Shown here piece after piece: positions 32,752 to 40,829 of a stretch of DNA of 64,000 nucleotides (the stretch's first letter is position 1; the number at the start of each line of letters is the position of its first letter). Origin of the DNA: Microvirga pakistanensis (lineage in GTDB: Bacteria; Pseudomonadota; Alphaproteobacteria; Rhizobiales; Beijerinckiaceae). The stretch lies in assembly GCF_004458765.1 (NCBI RefSeq), contig NZ_SPJX01000184.1:248001-312000 (forward strand), given 5' to 3'. The position numbers were made by a program, and so were the translations under genes. Below the pieces are notes generated by a model, which had not been told where the DNA came from, did no database searches, and was given only the letters and a program-made list of their open reading frames with translations.

Positions 32752-33558
32752 ATGCTTCATCATTTCCGGTGGACTCTTGCAGTCATCTTTCTCGCTGGCG
32801 CTATTCTCGATCGAACGCCGGCCTTCGCCGAACCCCAGCTCGATGTCGCTCTCGTTCTCGCCGTAGACATATCCTCCTCCATGGAAGCGGAGGAGCAGGG
32901 TCTCCAGCGTGCGGGCTTTGCGGAAGCCTTTCGCTCCTCCCTGGTGCACGAGGCCATTCGGAATGGTGCAGCAGGCCGGATCGCCGTGACCTATGTCGAA
33001 TGGTCTGGTGCCAAGGATCAAACCGTGCTCGTGCCCTGGACCGTGATCGACGGGTCGGCAAAAGCGAATGCCTTTGCCGACAGCCTCACCAGCAAACCGA
33101 TCCGCCAAGCCGGCATGACATCGATTTCCGGTATGATCGACTTCAGCCGCAATCTCTTCATGCAGGTCGGTGGGATCTCCGCGCGTCGTGTGATCGATGT
33201 CTCGGGCGACGGACCGAACAACGACGGACGCAAGGTGGAGCTCGCGCGGGACGAGGCCGTCGCTGAGGGCATCGTCATCAACGGGTTGCCGATCATGTTC
33301 GGGCGGGCTCAGAACAGCCCGGAGATGGATGGGCTCGATGTCTATTACCGAGAGTGCGTGATCGGCGGCGCTGGCTCGTTCATGATCCCACTGCACGACC
33401 CCGAGCAGTTCGCAATGGCCATCCGGACCAAGATCATGCGTGAGATTGCTGGGAACACGGACGAGAAGCCGAAGGTCATTCCGGCGCAGTCACGCATGAA
33501 CTGCGTGACCGGGGAGAAGAGAACGGACGATGGTCTCAGCGTTCAGAAGAACCCATGA
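32752..33558 (+). CDS. DUF1194 (von Willebrand A-like) secreted protein
   Basis: A 268-aa protein with a signal peptide (FRWTLAVIFLAGAILDRTPA, cleavage after AFA) and a VWA-like domain: LDVALVLAVDISSSMEAEEQ carries the DxSxS metal-ion site, GMTSISGMIDF the threonine position and RRVIDVSGDGPNNDGR the distal aspartate. This is the DUF1194 layout, usually about 260 aa and of unknown function; VWA domains mediate protein contacts via a divalent metal. GGAGGT precedes the ATG at 32752. It lies between the two direct repeats and converges on the esterase gene. Confidence 0.88.
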   Translation: MLHHFRWTLAVIFLAGAILDRTPAFAEPQLDVALVLAVDISSSMEAEEQGLQRAGFAEAFRSSLVHEAIRNGAAGRIAVTYVEWSGAKDQTVLVPWTVIDGSAKANAFADSLTSKPIRQAGMTSISGMIDFSRNLFMQVGGISARRVIDVSGDGPNNDGRKVELARDEAVAEGIVINGLPIMFGRAQNSPEMDGLDVYYRECVIGGAGSFMIPLHDPEQFAMAIRTKIMREIAGNTDEKPKVIPAQSRMNCVTGEKRTDDGLSVQKNP

Positions 33559-33563
33559 CGCCT

Positions 33564-34748
33564 TCAGCGCATGAGGCCCGCTGCTTTTAACGCCCGTGCG
33601 ATCACGGCACCCAGTTCGGAGGGCGATGACGGCGCCTTCGTCCCGTGGTGGTTGCTATCGTTTCTCGCTTCGGAGTGAGCTTGGGAGTGAGAAGGACGAT
33701 CTGCATCCAGCTTCGACGAAGCGCTTGATCGTCGGGGCGACACAACGCGTTCCGTGAGCCCCCAGAACTTCGCGATGTGATAGCTCGAAGAAATCCCGAC
33801 CTCGAGCAGGAACGGACCCGGGACGCCATACTGGTCGTCGCCGTCCCCGGTGGCGAGCGGCGTGCCATGGGCCATGCCGCTGATGATGTATTCCTCGATT
33901 ACATCCTCGCCAACATCGTTTGTCCAGACACGGCGCGGATAGCCGTCGACCATCTCACTCCGGCTGGGAGATGAGGCGATCCCGTGAACGTCCGTCCATT
34001 GCTTGATGATCTCGCCCGCATTCACGAGCTTCACGGTGGTGTCTGCGCTGCCATGCCAGACGGATACCTTGGGCCAGGGGCCTTGGTGCTGCGAGGCGTG
34101 GCGTACCAGGTCGCCCCATTCCCTCGCAGGTCGCGTATGCCCCTGGAACATGCATTCGAAGGCCTCCGAGACGCTGGTGGCGCATCGGTAGGGCAGACCC
34201 GCGATGATCGCTCCGCCTGCAAACACCTCCGGGTAGGTGGCCAGCATGGCGGCTGTCATGGCCCCGCCTGCCGACAACCCGGTGACGAAGACACGATCAC
34301 GATCGATGCCGTGGTCACGGACGGCGCGCTCGACCATCTGCCGGATCGAGGCGACTTCCCCTCGTTCGCGCTCGATATGGCTGCTCTGGAACCAGTTGAA
34401 GCAGCGTTTGGGATTATTGGCCTCCTTCTGCTCGGGGAAGAGCACGACGAAACCATAGCGCTCGGCCAGGACCGACCATCCAGAGCCCAGATCGTATCCG
34501 GCCGCATTCTGGGTGCAGCCGTGGAGAACCACGACCAGAGCCGGAGAGGGGGGGAGTTCCGGCGGCACATAAGCAAACATGCGCAGATTGCCCGGATTGC
34601 TGCCGAACGTGCCGGTTTCGGTTAGGCGACTTGGAGACGCTTCCGACGGCTCGAGCGGTGCCGCGCTTGTGGCTGCGGCTTTCATCAATCCTTCCCAATG
34701 GCTCCGGTGGAGGGCCAATTGGCGGATCATGTTTCCCAGGCGCTGCAT
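33564..34748 (-). CDS. PHB depolymerase-family esterase
   Basis: A 394-aa alpha/beta hydrolase. PALVVVLHGCTQNAAGYD is the oxyanion-hole segment of the PHB-depolymerase-like esterases, FVTGLSAGGAMTAAMLAT holds the nucleophilic serine, and GMAHGTPLATG the catalytic histidine. The N terminus (MQRLGNMIRQLALHRSHWEG) has no clear signal peptide, and the C-terminal 70 residues are serine-, histidine- and lysine-rich and low-complexity. It would cleave short polyesters or feruloyl/acetyl esters; substrate unknown. AAGGATAA precedes the ATG. It is enclosed by the direct repeats. Confidence 0.88.
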   Translation of the reverse strand: MQRLGNMIRQLALHRSHWEGLMKAAATSAAPLEPSEASPSRLTETGTFGSNPGNLRMFAYVPPELPPSPALVVVLHGCTQNAAGYDLGSGWSVLAERYGFVVLFPEQKEANNPKRCFNWFQSSHIERERGEVASIRQMVERAVRDHGIDRDRVFVTGLSAGGAMTAAMLATYPEVFAGGAIIAGLPYRCATSVSEAFECMFQGHTRPAREWGDLVRHASQHQGPWPKVSVWHGSADTTVKLVNAGEIIKQWTDVHGIASSPSRSEMVDGYPRRVWTNDVGEDVIEEYIISGMAHGTPLATGDGDDQYGVPGPFLLEVGISSSYHIAKFWGLTERVVSPRRSSASSKLDADRPSHSQAHSEARNDSNHHGTKAPSSPSELGAVIARALKAAGLMR

Positions 34749-34854
34749 CGGGTTATCCTTCTGGTTCTAAGGAAGGGATAACGCCAGACCAGCGGCTCCG
34801 TTGCGATGCAAAAGTTTATATTGCAGCGCAGCATATTGGCCTCCCGCAGGAGAA

Positions 34855-35196
34855 GCCGATGAGACGCATCTTGATCAGTTGAGGGCGTATGAAGGCGTGT
34901 CGCCCATCAGAGCAGCCCTGGCGGCCAGCAGCAGCGCCTCACCCAGCTCGCGTGCATGCTCGGCCGTCATGGCGACCGGCATCTGCCGGCGCCCCCCCTG
35001 CTCGTACTCCTCCGGCGTGGTGGCCATCTCGATCACCATCATGGCGTCCCGCCCATCGAGCGTGCCAACGGAAAACGACGTGAGTGCGCAGATCAAGTCC
35101 ATGTCGGGTTTCATTGTTTTGCCCCTACGGTACGAAACAGAATCTACCGCCTTCCGGCCCCTCTGTCTGCTCTCCGCCCAGAGAGTGGATTTTGTT
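34855..35196. repeat. 342-bp direct repeat, copy 2
   Basis: Copy 2 of the repeat at 32096-32437, in the same orientation and 2,759 bases away, with one substitution in 342. Recombination between the copies would remove or amplify a 2,759-bp unit containing the DUF1194 and esterase genes. Confidence 0.97.
34875..35114 (-). CDS. 79-aa hypothetical protein, copy 2 of a duplicated gene
   Basis: The same 79-aa protein as at 32116-32355 apart from Gly41 in place of Val41 (EEYEQGGRRQ against EEYEQGVRRQ). The frame is open upstream to 35441, but the duplicated ATG at 35114 is the sensible start. It lies 126 bases upstream of the esterase gene in the same direction and could be co-transcribed with it, whereas copy 1 faces away from the DUF1194 gene. 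Confidence 0.65.
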   Translation of the reverse strand: MKPDMDLICALTSFSVGTLDGRDAMMVIEMATTPEEYEQGGRRQMPVAMTAEHARELGEALLLAARAALMGDTPSYALN

Positions 35197-35403
35197 ACAG
35201 GGTTGGAAAGTAAGGGTAATCCGCCCTGGATATGGCGATTTGCAGCTTGAGCATTCTTGATGAGGATCAAGGCCGATCGCTTTGGGAGCTTCCAGGAGAT
35301 GCCTGGGCTGCCATGGTGGAGGCGTCCCCCGTGAGGCGCGGGGTGAAGAGCAGCGTGGCCAAGGGACCGATGCGTCGCTCCTTGTCGAACTCGAAAATAG
35401 CAG

Positions 35404-35433
35404 CAGGCCGGAATGCTGGCGCATTCCGGCCTG
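35404..35433 (-). terminator. strong hairpin downstream of the DEAD-box helicase gene
   Basis: CAGGCCGGAATGC and GCATTCCGGCCTG form a perfect 13-bp stem with a four-base loop, ten bases beyond the helicase stop. On the minus strand it is followed by CTGCTATTTTCG, giving a short U run, so it most likely terminates the helicase transcript. Confidence 0.75.
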
Positions 35434-35443
35434 TTTCGCATTG

Positions 35444-37285
35444 TCAGCGGCGCTTGTCGGTCGCGCGCTTCTTGTCTTTCGGGCGCTTGTGGTCTTTTGG
35501 GCCATTGTGCTCGCGAGGTTGTTTCTGCTCATGAGCGCGCTTGCCCTCTCGCGGAGATTTGCGCTCGGAAAAGTCACCTATGCCTTTCGGGCCTTTGGGC
35601 TTGGGACCGTCCCAGGACTTGCCATGCGGAGCATCGGCAGGCTCGATGCGAATGTCCTCATCATTGGCCTTGCGCACGGCGGCGGCGAATTTCGGCGCGT
35701 GAGATTTCGCGATCTGGAACTTCGATTCCCGGTCGAAGATCTTGATCGAGCCGATTTCCTTCTTGGTCACATGGCCGAGCCGGCAGATGATCGGCAGGAG
35801 CCAGCGCGGATCGGCGTTGTTGCGGCGCCCCACGCTCATGCGGAACCACACCATGTCCTCGGAGGAGCCGTAGGCACCATCCTCGGGGGCTCCGCGGCCT
35901 CGCTCCCGTCCACCACGGGCGCGCTCGTCCTGACGCTCGCGCTTGTCCTTGCGCTCGCGCGGACCGCGATCCGCACCGGGATCGAAGATCTCTTCGGGCG
36001 CCGGAAGGCGCGACCGGTGGAAGCGTGCGAGGGCATTGGCGATCTCCTCTGCCGATTTTTCGGCGAGAAGAACCTGCGCCATGGCGAGATCATCCTCGGT
36101 CGTCTCCTCCGAGAACATCGGATCCTGCATCAGGCGCTCACGGTCGAGCTTGCGGATGTCATCGGCCGAGGGCGGGCCGACCCAGGTCGCCTCGATGCCG
36201 GCCTGATCGATCAGGCGCTCGGCCTTGCGGCGGCGCGTATAGGGCACGAGCATCACGCACACGCCCTTGCGTCCGGCGCGGCCCGTGCGGCCGCTGCGAT
36301 GCAGGAGCGTTTCATGGTCGTTGGGCAGGTCCACATGGATCACGAGGCCGAGATCCGGCAGGTCGATTCCACGCGCGGCGACGTCGGTGGCGACGCAGAC
36401 GCGGGCGCGTCCGTCGCGCAGGGCCTGCAGCGCATGGCTGCGTTCGCTCTGGCTGAGCTCGCCCGAGAGGGCAACGGCCGCGAACCCGCGTTCGACGAGG
36501 CTCGCATGAAGATGCCTCACCGCCTCACGGGTGTGGCAGAACACCATCGCGCCCCGGCTCTCGTAAAAGCGCAGCACGTTCACGGTGGCGAGTTCGGTCT
36601 CGTTCGGCGCGCAGCGAACGGCGCGGTATTCAATGTCGCCGTGGGGCGCGTTTTCAACCAGGGTATCGATGCGATGCGCGTCGCGCTGATAGCGGCGGGC
36701 CAGGGCTACGATGTTCTTCGGCAGGGTTGCGGAGAACAGGAGCGTGCGGCGATCCTCGGGGGTGGCGTCGAGGATGAACTCCAGATCCTCGCGAAAGCCC
36801 AGGTCGAGCATCTCGTCGGCCTCATCGAGAACCACGACCTTCATTTTCGAGGTGTCGAGACGTCCGCGCTCCAGGTGGTCGCGCAGGCGGCCGGGCGTGC
36901 CGACCACGATATGGCAGCCGTCTTCGAGGGCGCGCTGCTCGCGGCGGACGTCCATGCCGCCGACGCAGGAGACGACCCGCGCACCCGCGGGGCCATAGAG
37001 CCAGATCAGCTCGCGGTTGACCTGGAGCGCCAGCTCGCGGGTCGGCGCGATGATGAGTGCCAGCGGCTCGCGAGGGGCGCCGAAGCGCTCCGCTTCGCCG
37101 AGAAGGGTCGAAGCCATGGCCAAGCCATAGGCAACCGTCTTGCCGGAGCCTGTCTGGGCGGAAACGAGAAGGTCACGGTCGAGGGCGTCCTGATCGAGGA
37201 CGGCGGCCTGAACCGGGGTGGGTTCGAGATAGCCTCGGTCGGCAAGCGCACGCTCGAGGCTCGGATTGGTCTGGGGGAAGGGCAT
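35444..37285 (-). CDS. DEAD-box RNA helicase (CsdA/DbpA-like)
   Basis: A 613-aa RNA helicase: Q motif YLEPTPVQ, motif I AQTGSGKT, Ia PTRELALQV, II VLDEADEML, III SAT, V VATDVAARGIDL and VI HRSGRTGRAG. After the helicase core (about 1-370), a charged linker with RDERA-type repeats leads to a DbpA-like RNA-binding domain (about 465-535, VWFRMSVGRRNNADPRWLLP). A lysine/arginine/proline-rich tail follows (KRPKDKKRATDKRR). Such proteins assist ribosome assembly and RNA decay, often in the cold. The ATG at 37285 is used. Confidence 0.95.
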   Translation of the reverse strand: MPFPQTNPSLERALADRGYLEPTPVQAAVLDQDALDRDLLVSAQTGSGKTVAYGLAMASTLLGEAERFGAPREPLALIIAPTRELALQVNRELIWLYGPAGARVVSCVGGMDVRREQRALEDGCHIVVGTPGRLRDHLERGRLDTSKMKVVVLDEADEMLDLGFREDLEFILDATPEDRRTLLFSATLPKNIVALARRYQRDAHRIDTLVENAPHGDIEYRAVRCAPNETELATVNVLRFYESRGAMVFCHTREAVRHLHASLVERGFAAVALSGELSQSERSHALQALRDGRARVCVATDVAARGIDLPDLGLVIHVDLPNDHETLLHRSGRTGRAGRKGVCVMLVPYTRRRKAERLIDQAGIEATWVGPPSADDIRKLDRERLMQDPMFSEETTEDDLAMAQVLLAEKSAEEIANALARFHRSRLPAPEEIFDPGADRGPRERKDKRERQDERARGGRERGRGAPEDGAYGSSEDMVWFRMSVGRRNNADPRWLLPIICRLGHVTKKEIGSIKIFDRESKFQIAKSHAPKFAAAVRKANDEDIRIEPADAPHGKSWDGPKPKGPKGIGDFSERKSPREGKRAHEQKQPREHNGPKDHKRPKDKKRATDKRR

Positions 37286-37339
37286 GGAAATAGGGGCTGA
37301 ACCGGTTGGAGGGAGCTTTCCAAGCTCCGATAAGGATGA

Positions 37340-37657
37340 TCAGCCGGAGGCGGCGCCGTCGTCTATCTCGTCGATCGACACCAGGAAAACGACATCGATG
37401 TTGATGTCGCCAGAGTCTTCGTCGTCTTCGACCTCGTCCTCATCCTCTTCGTCCAGAACTTCGTAGAACGCATCGATTTCGCCTTCGGATGCGGGTCTGG
37501 TTGTCAAGGCAGCTGAGCCGTCCCAAAGGAAGCGGCCCTCGCTCTTAAACGACTTCAGGTCATCTTTAAAGCTCTCGCTCAAAAAGAGTTCCTGGGCCTG
37601 CTCCTGGTTGGCATTGGTCACGGCAACCGCCTTGCCGGCAATCTCAAGGGTAACCAT
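37340..37657 (-). CDS. hypothetical protein with a very acidic C-terminal region
   Basis: A 105-aa protein starting MVTLEIAGKAVAVTNANQEQ with GAAGGA eight bases before the ATG at 37657; the longer frame has no ribosome site. The N-terminal 60 residues look folded (AQELFLSESFKDDLKSF, GRFLWDGSAALTTRPAS). The tail is a run of aspartate and glutamate (FYEVLDEEDEDEVEDDEDSG) that would be disordered and might bind metal or mimic nucleic acid. No family is recognised. It precedes the helicase gene by 54 bases in the same direction. Confidence 0.6.
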   Translation of the reverse strand: MVTLEIAGKAVAVTNANQEQAQELFLSESFKDDLKSFKSEGRFLWDGSAALTTRPASEGEIDAFYEVLDEEDEDEVEDDEDSGDINIDVVFLVSIDEIDDGAASG

Positions 37658-37738
37658 GATATATCCTTCGGCGCTCAAGCTAGCTCTGTTTGCTAACGCG
37701 CAGGAGACCATTTCGATCACTGCGGCCGGGCTGAGGCG

Positions 37739-38521
37739 TCACAAGGTGTAGCGCAGGGCCTCGCTGGCGGCCTGAAGCGACGGCAGGAAGCGCTCCTCCA
37801 TCTCGGCGGCAGGCACGCGCGCGGCCTGGGCGCTGATGTTGAGGGCGATCGTCACCTGGCCGTCCTTCTGCACGAGCGGAACGGCAATGGAGCGAAGCCC
37901 GAGTTCCAGCTCCTCGTTGACGATTGCGTAGCCCTGCTGCCGGGTGGCTTCCAGCACGGCGCGGAGCCGCTCCTTATCTGTAATGGTCTTGGGCGTACGG
38001 GGCTCCAGGTTGACGCGCCTGAGGTAGGTCTCGACGGCTTCTGGCGAGTGAAACGCCAGGATCGCCCGGCCCAGGGAGGTGCAATAGGCCGGCAGGCGGC
38101 TTCCGACTCCTAACCCGATGGACATGATGCGCCGCGTGGCCGAGCGGGCGATATAGACGATGTCGTCGCCGTCGAGCACCGCCGCCGAGCTCGATTCGCC
38201 GGTCTCCTCCGATATTCGCTCCAGAAAGGGCTGCAGGCGCGTGGGAAGTGCCGTCGCGGAGAGATACGCATAGCCGAGCCTGAGAATACGTGGACTTAAG
38301 GAGAAGTAGCGGCCATCGAAATCCGCGTAATCGAGACGGGTGAGCGTGCGCAGATAGCGGCGTGCCGCCGCGCGGGTGATGCCTGTGATCTTGGCCACGT
38401 CGGACAGGGTCAGGCGAGGCCGGCTGGCATCGAATGCTTCGATCACCAGAAGACCCTTTTCGAGGCTCGCGACGAAATCGCGATCGTCGCTCCCCTGACT
38501 CCCGGTCTCATCAGACTGCAT
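37739..38521 (-). CDS. IclR-family regulator of the protocatechuate cluster (PcaR/PobR-like)
   Basis: A 260-aa regulator. The N-terminal winged helix-turn-helix (RDFVASLEKGLLVIEAFDAS, then LTLSDVAKITGITRAAARRY) leads to the IclR ligand domain (RIMSIGLGVGSRLPAYCTSL, GRAILAFHSP, LRSIAVPLVQKDGQVTIALN). This pattern matches the beta-ketoadipate regulators PcaR, PcaU and PobR, which respond to beta-ketoadipate, protocatechuate or 4-hydroxybenzoate. The start at 38521 has GGAGAG upstream; two earlier ATG codons do not. It is divergent from the transporter-pca transcript, with a candidate operator between them. It replaces the LysR-type PcaQ usual in rhizobia. Confidence 0.9.
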   Translation of the reverse strand: MQSDETGSQGSDDRDFVASLEKGLLVIEAFDASRPRLTLSDVAKITGITRAAARRYLRTLTRLDYADFDGRYFSLSPRILRLGYAYLSATALPTRLQPFLERISEETGESSSAAVLDGDDIVYIARSATRRIMSIGLGVGSRLPAYCTSLGRAILAFHSPEAVETYLRRVNLEPRTPKTITDKERLRAVLEATRQQGYAIVNEELELGLRSIAVPLVQKDGQVTIALNISAQAARVPAAEMEERFLPSLQAASEALRYTL

Positions 38522-38589
38522 GCATCTCTCCAGAGATTGGCGGGTTCGACTCATGGCGTCTTGACACCGCGCCACGAAATCGTACTTCA

Positions 38590-38625
38590 TGTTCGATATA
38601 GTAATCAATGTTCGCAAAGCGCACA
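38590..38625. promoter_or_regulatory. candidate PcaR/PobR-type operator
   Basis: TGTTCGA at 38590-38596 is repeated directly as TGTTCGC at 38609-38615, and the latter is part of an inverted repeat with GCGCACA at 38619-38625 (one mismatch). A palindrome plus one direct repeat is the operator layout described for PcaU and PobR. It lies midway in the 172-bp divergent region between the IclR gene and the binding-protein gene. Confidence 0.6.
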
Positions 38626-38693
38626 AATTGATCGCCTAAGCCATAAACCGCGGTCCGTCGCAGAGATCGTGGGCTCACAGGGAGGAAACGAAG

Positions 38694-39875
38694 ATGACAC
38701 GAGGCAAGAGAATACTCGGTGCAGCGGTCGGCGCATTGCTGATCGGCTCCGCCGCCGCATACGCCGACACGGTCAAGGTCGGCATCATCGGTCCGTTCTC
38801 GGGTCCGTTCGCCCTGCAGGGCAAGAATTTCCAGGCCGGCGTGGAAGCCTATATGGCGCTGAACGGGAAATCCGTAAAAGGCCACGACATCGAGGTCATC
38901 TACCGCGATCTTCCTGCCGCCAACCCCGCGCAGTCGCGGGCGCTCGCGCAGGAACTCGTGGTGAAGGAGAAGGTGCAGTATCTCGGCGGCGTCTATTTCA
39001 CCCCCGACGCCATGGCGATCACGCCCCTGCTCGCGCAGGCCAATACGCCCCTCGTCATCTTCAACGCGGCTACGTCGGCGATCATGAACACCTCGCCGCT
39101 CGTGGTTCGCACGTCGTTCACGACGGCGCAGACCACGAATCCGCTCGGGAAGATCGCGTCCGACGAGGGCGTGAAGAAGGCGATTACGGTCGTCAGCGAC
39201 TACGGCCCGGGCGTCGATGCCGAGAATGCGTTCAAGAAGGCGTTCGAGGCCGCCGGCGGTCAGGTGGTCGAAGCCATCCGCATGCCGATGAACACCACGG
39301 ATTTCAGCCCGATCATGCAGCGCGTGCGCGATTCCGGCGCGGCCGGCGTGTTCGCGTTCCTGCCCTCCGGCCCGCCCACTCTGGGCTTCGTGAAGGCTTT
39401 CAACGAGACGGGGCTCAAGAAAGCGGGCATCAAATTCTACGCACCCGGCGACCTGACCCAGGAATCCGACCTGCCGGCTCTCGGCGAGGCGGCGGAAGGC
39501 CTCAAGACCGGGTTCCACTACTCGGTCGCGCATGACAGCCCGGAGAACAAAAAGTTCGTGGAAGCTGCGACCAAGGCCATCGGCTCGGCGGACCAGCTCT
39601 CCTTCCCGGCGGTCGGCGCCTATGACGGCATGCACGTCATCTACAAGATGATCGAAGCCACCGACGGCAAGCAGGATGCAAAGAAGGCCGTGGATGCCGT
39701 GAAGGGCCTGTCCTGGACGAGTCCCCGCGGGCCGGTCCGCATTGAGCCCGAGACGCGCCACATCACGCAGAACATCTATCTGCGCGAGGTCGCCAAGGGC
39801 GCGGACGGAAAGTACATCAACAAGGAAATCCAGACCTTCCCGGATCAGAAGGATCCCGGTCTCGCCACCCAGTAA
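38694..39875 (+). CDS. ABC transporter substrate-binding protein, LivK type, of the pca cluster
   Basis: A 393-aa periplasmic protein with a signal peptide (ILGAAVGALLIGSAAAYA) and the LivK opening VKVGIIGPFSGPFALQGKNF. GGGAGGA precedes the ATG. It heads a five-gene Liv-type importer fused by position to the pcaDCHGIJFB genes, so the ligand is expected to be protocatechuate, 4-hydroxybenzoate or a related aromatic acid. Similar binding proteins in Rhodopseudomonas and relatives bind aromatic acids. The ligand is inferred from context. Confidence 0.9.
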   Translation: MTRGKRILGAAVGALLIGSAAAYADTVKVGIIGPFSGPFALQGKNFQAGVEAYMALNGKSVKGHDIEVIYRDLPAANPAQSRALAQELVVKEKVQYLGGVYFTPDAMAITPLLAQANTPLVIFNAATSAIMNTSPLVVRTSFTTAQTTNPLGKIASDEGVKKAITVVSDYGPGVDAENAFKKAFEAAGGQVVEAIRMPMNTTDFSPIMQRVRDSGAAGVFAFLPSGPPTLGFVKAFNETGLKKAGIKFYAPGDLTQESDLPALGEAAEGLKTGFHYSVAHDSPENKKFVEAATKAIGSADQLSFPAVGAYDGMHVIYKMIEATDGKQDAKKAVDAVKGLSWTSPRGPVRIEPETRHITQNIYLREVAKGADGKYINKEIQTFPDQKDPGLATQ

Positions 39876-39964
39876 GACCATGCGAGCAGCGCGGACGCCG
39901 GCCTGTGGCCATGGCGTCCGCCACTCTCTTCATCCAGTTCCGAACGAGCAAGCGGAAGGGTTCC

Positions 39965-40828
39965 ATGCAGACCATTCTCAGCATTGCCATCGACGCCCTG
40001 GCGTTCGGCATGGTGCTGTTCATCATCTGCATCGGCCTGTCTCTCACGATGGGCCTGATGCGGGTGGTGAATCTTGCGCACGGCGCTTTCGCGATGATCG
40101 CGGGCTATATCGCCTCCTACGCGGCGCGCGATCTCGGGCTCGGGTATGCGGCCGGGATCTTTCTTGCGATCATCGGCACGATCGTGATCTCGGTCCCGCT
40201 CGAGCGCTTCCTCTATAGGCGGATCTATGGAAGTCCCGAACTGACCCAGGTGCTGATGACCATTGGCCTCACCTTCTGCGTCATCGGCATCACCAACTAT
40301 TTCTTCGGTCCGACCCTGAAGACCATTCCTCTTCCGCAGGCTCTGAGCCAGCCGGTCGATGTGGGCTTCCGTACCATCGCGGCGCACCGGTTGTTCGTGA
40401 TCGCCTGCGGTGCCGTCGTGGCCGGCGGCCTGTGGTATCTGATCGAGCGGACGGATTTCGGCATCAAGCTGCGGGCCACCGTCGACAATGCCGCCATGAG
40501 CGATGCGCTCGGTGTGCGCACGCAGGTGGTCTATGCCATCAGCTTCGCGATCGCCATCGGGCTTGCCGCTCTCGGAGGCGTGGTCGGCGCTGAGTTTTTG
40601 CCCATCGAACCTTATTATGCCCTGCGCTACATGGTCACTTTCCTGGTGGTCGTCTCCGTCGGTGGCGCAGGCTCCATTCCGGGCGCGCTCATCGCATGTC
40701 TCGTGCTCGGGCTGGTGGATACGACAGGGCGATATCTGATGCCCGAATTCGGCAACTTCTTCTTCTACGCCGCCGTGATCCTGATCGTCTGTCTGTTCCC
40801 GCGCGGCTTCCTCGGAAGGGCTCAGTAA
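39965..40828 (+). CDS. LivH-type ABC permease (aromatic acid uptake)
   Basis: A 287-aa permease with about eight membrane segments (first: LAFGMVLFIICIGLSLTMGL) and the LivH landmark LMRVVNLAHGAFAMIAGYIA. The start at 39965 follows GGAAGGG; an ATG at 39905 would add 20 residues unlike the family. It is 89 bases after the binding-protein gene and one base before the LivM-type gene. Confidence 0.94.
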   Translation: MQTILSIAIDALAFGMVLFIICIGLSLTMGLMRVVNLAHGAFAMIAGYIASYAARDLGLGYAAGIFLAIIGTIVISVPLERFLYRRIYGSPELTQVLMTIGLTFCVIGITNYFFGPTLKTIPLPQALSQPVDVGFRTIAAHRLFVIACGAVVAGGLWYLIERTDFGIKLRATVDNAAMSDALGVRTQVVYAISFAIAIGLAALGGVVGAEFLPIEPYYALRYMVTFLVVVSVGGAGSIPGALIACLVLGLVDTTGRYLMPEFGNFFFYAAVILIVCLFPRGFLGRAQ

Positions 40829-40829
40829 C

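Noticed and set aside
32096-35196. The 342-bp repeats as an insertion sequence or MITE
   Set aside because: No transposase, no terminal inverted repeats and no target-site duplication are visible, and the repeats enclose ordinary single-copy genes.
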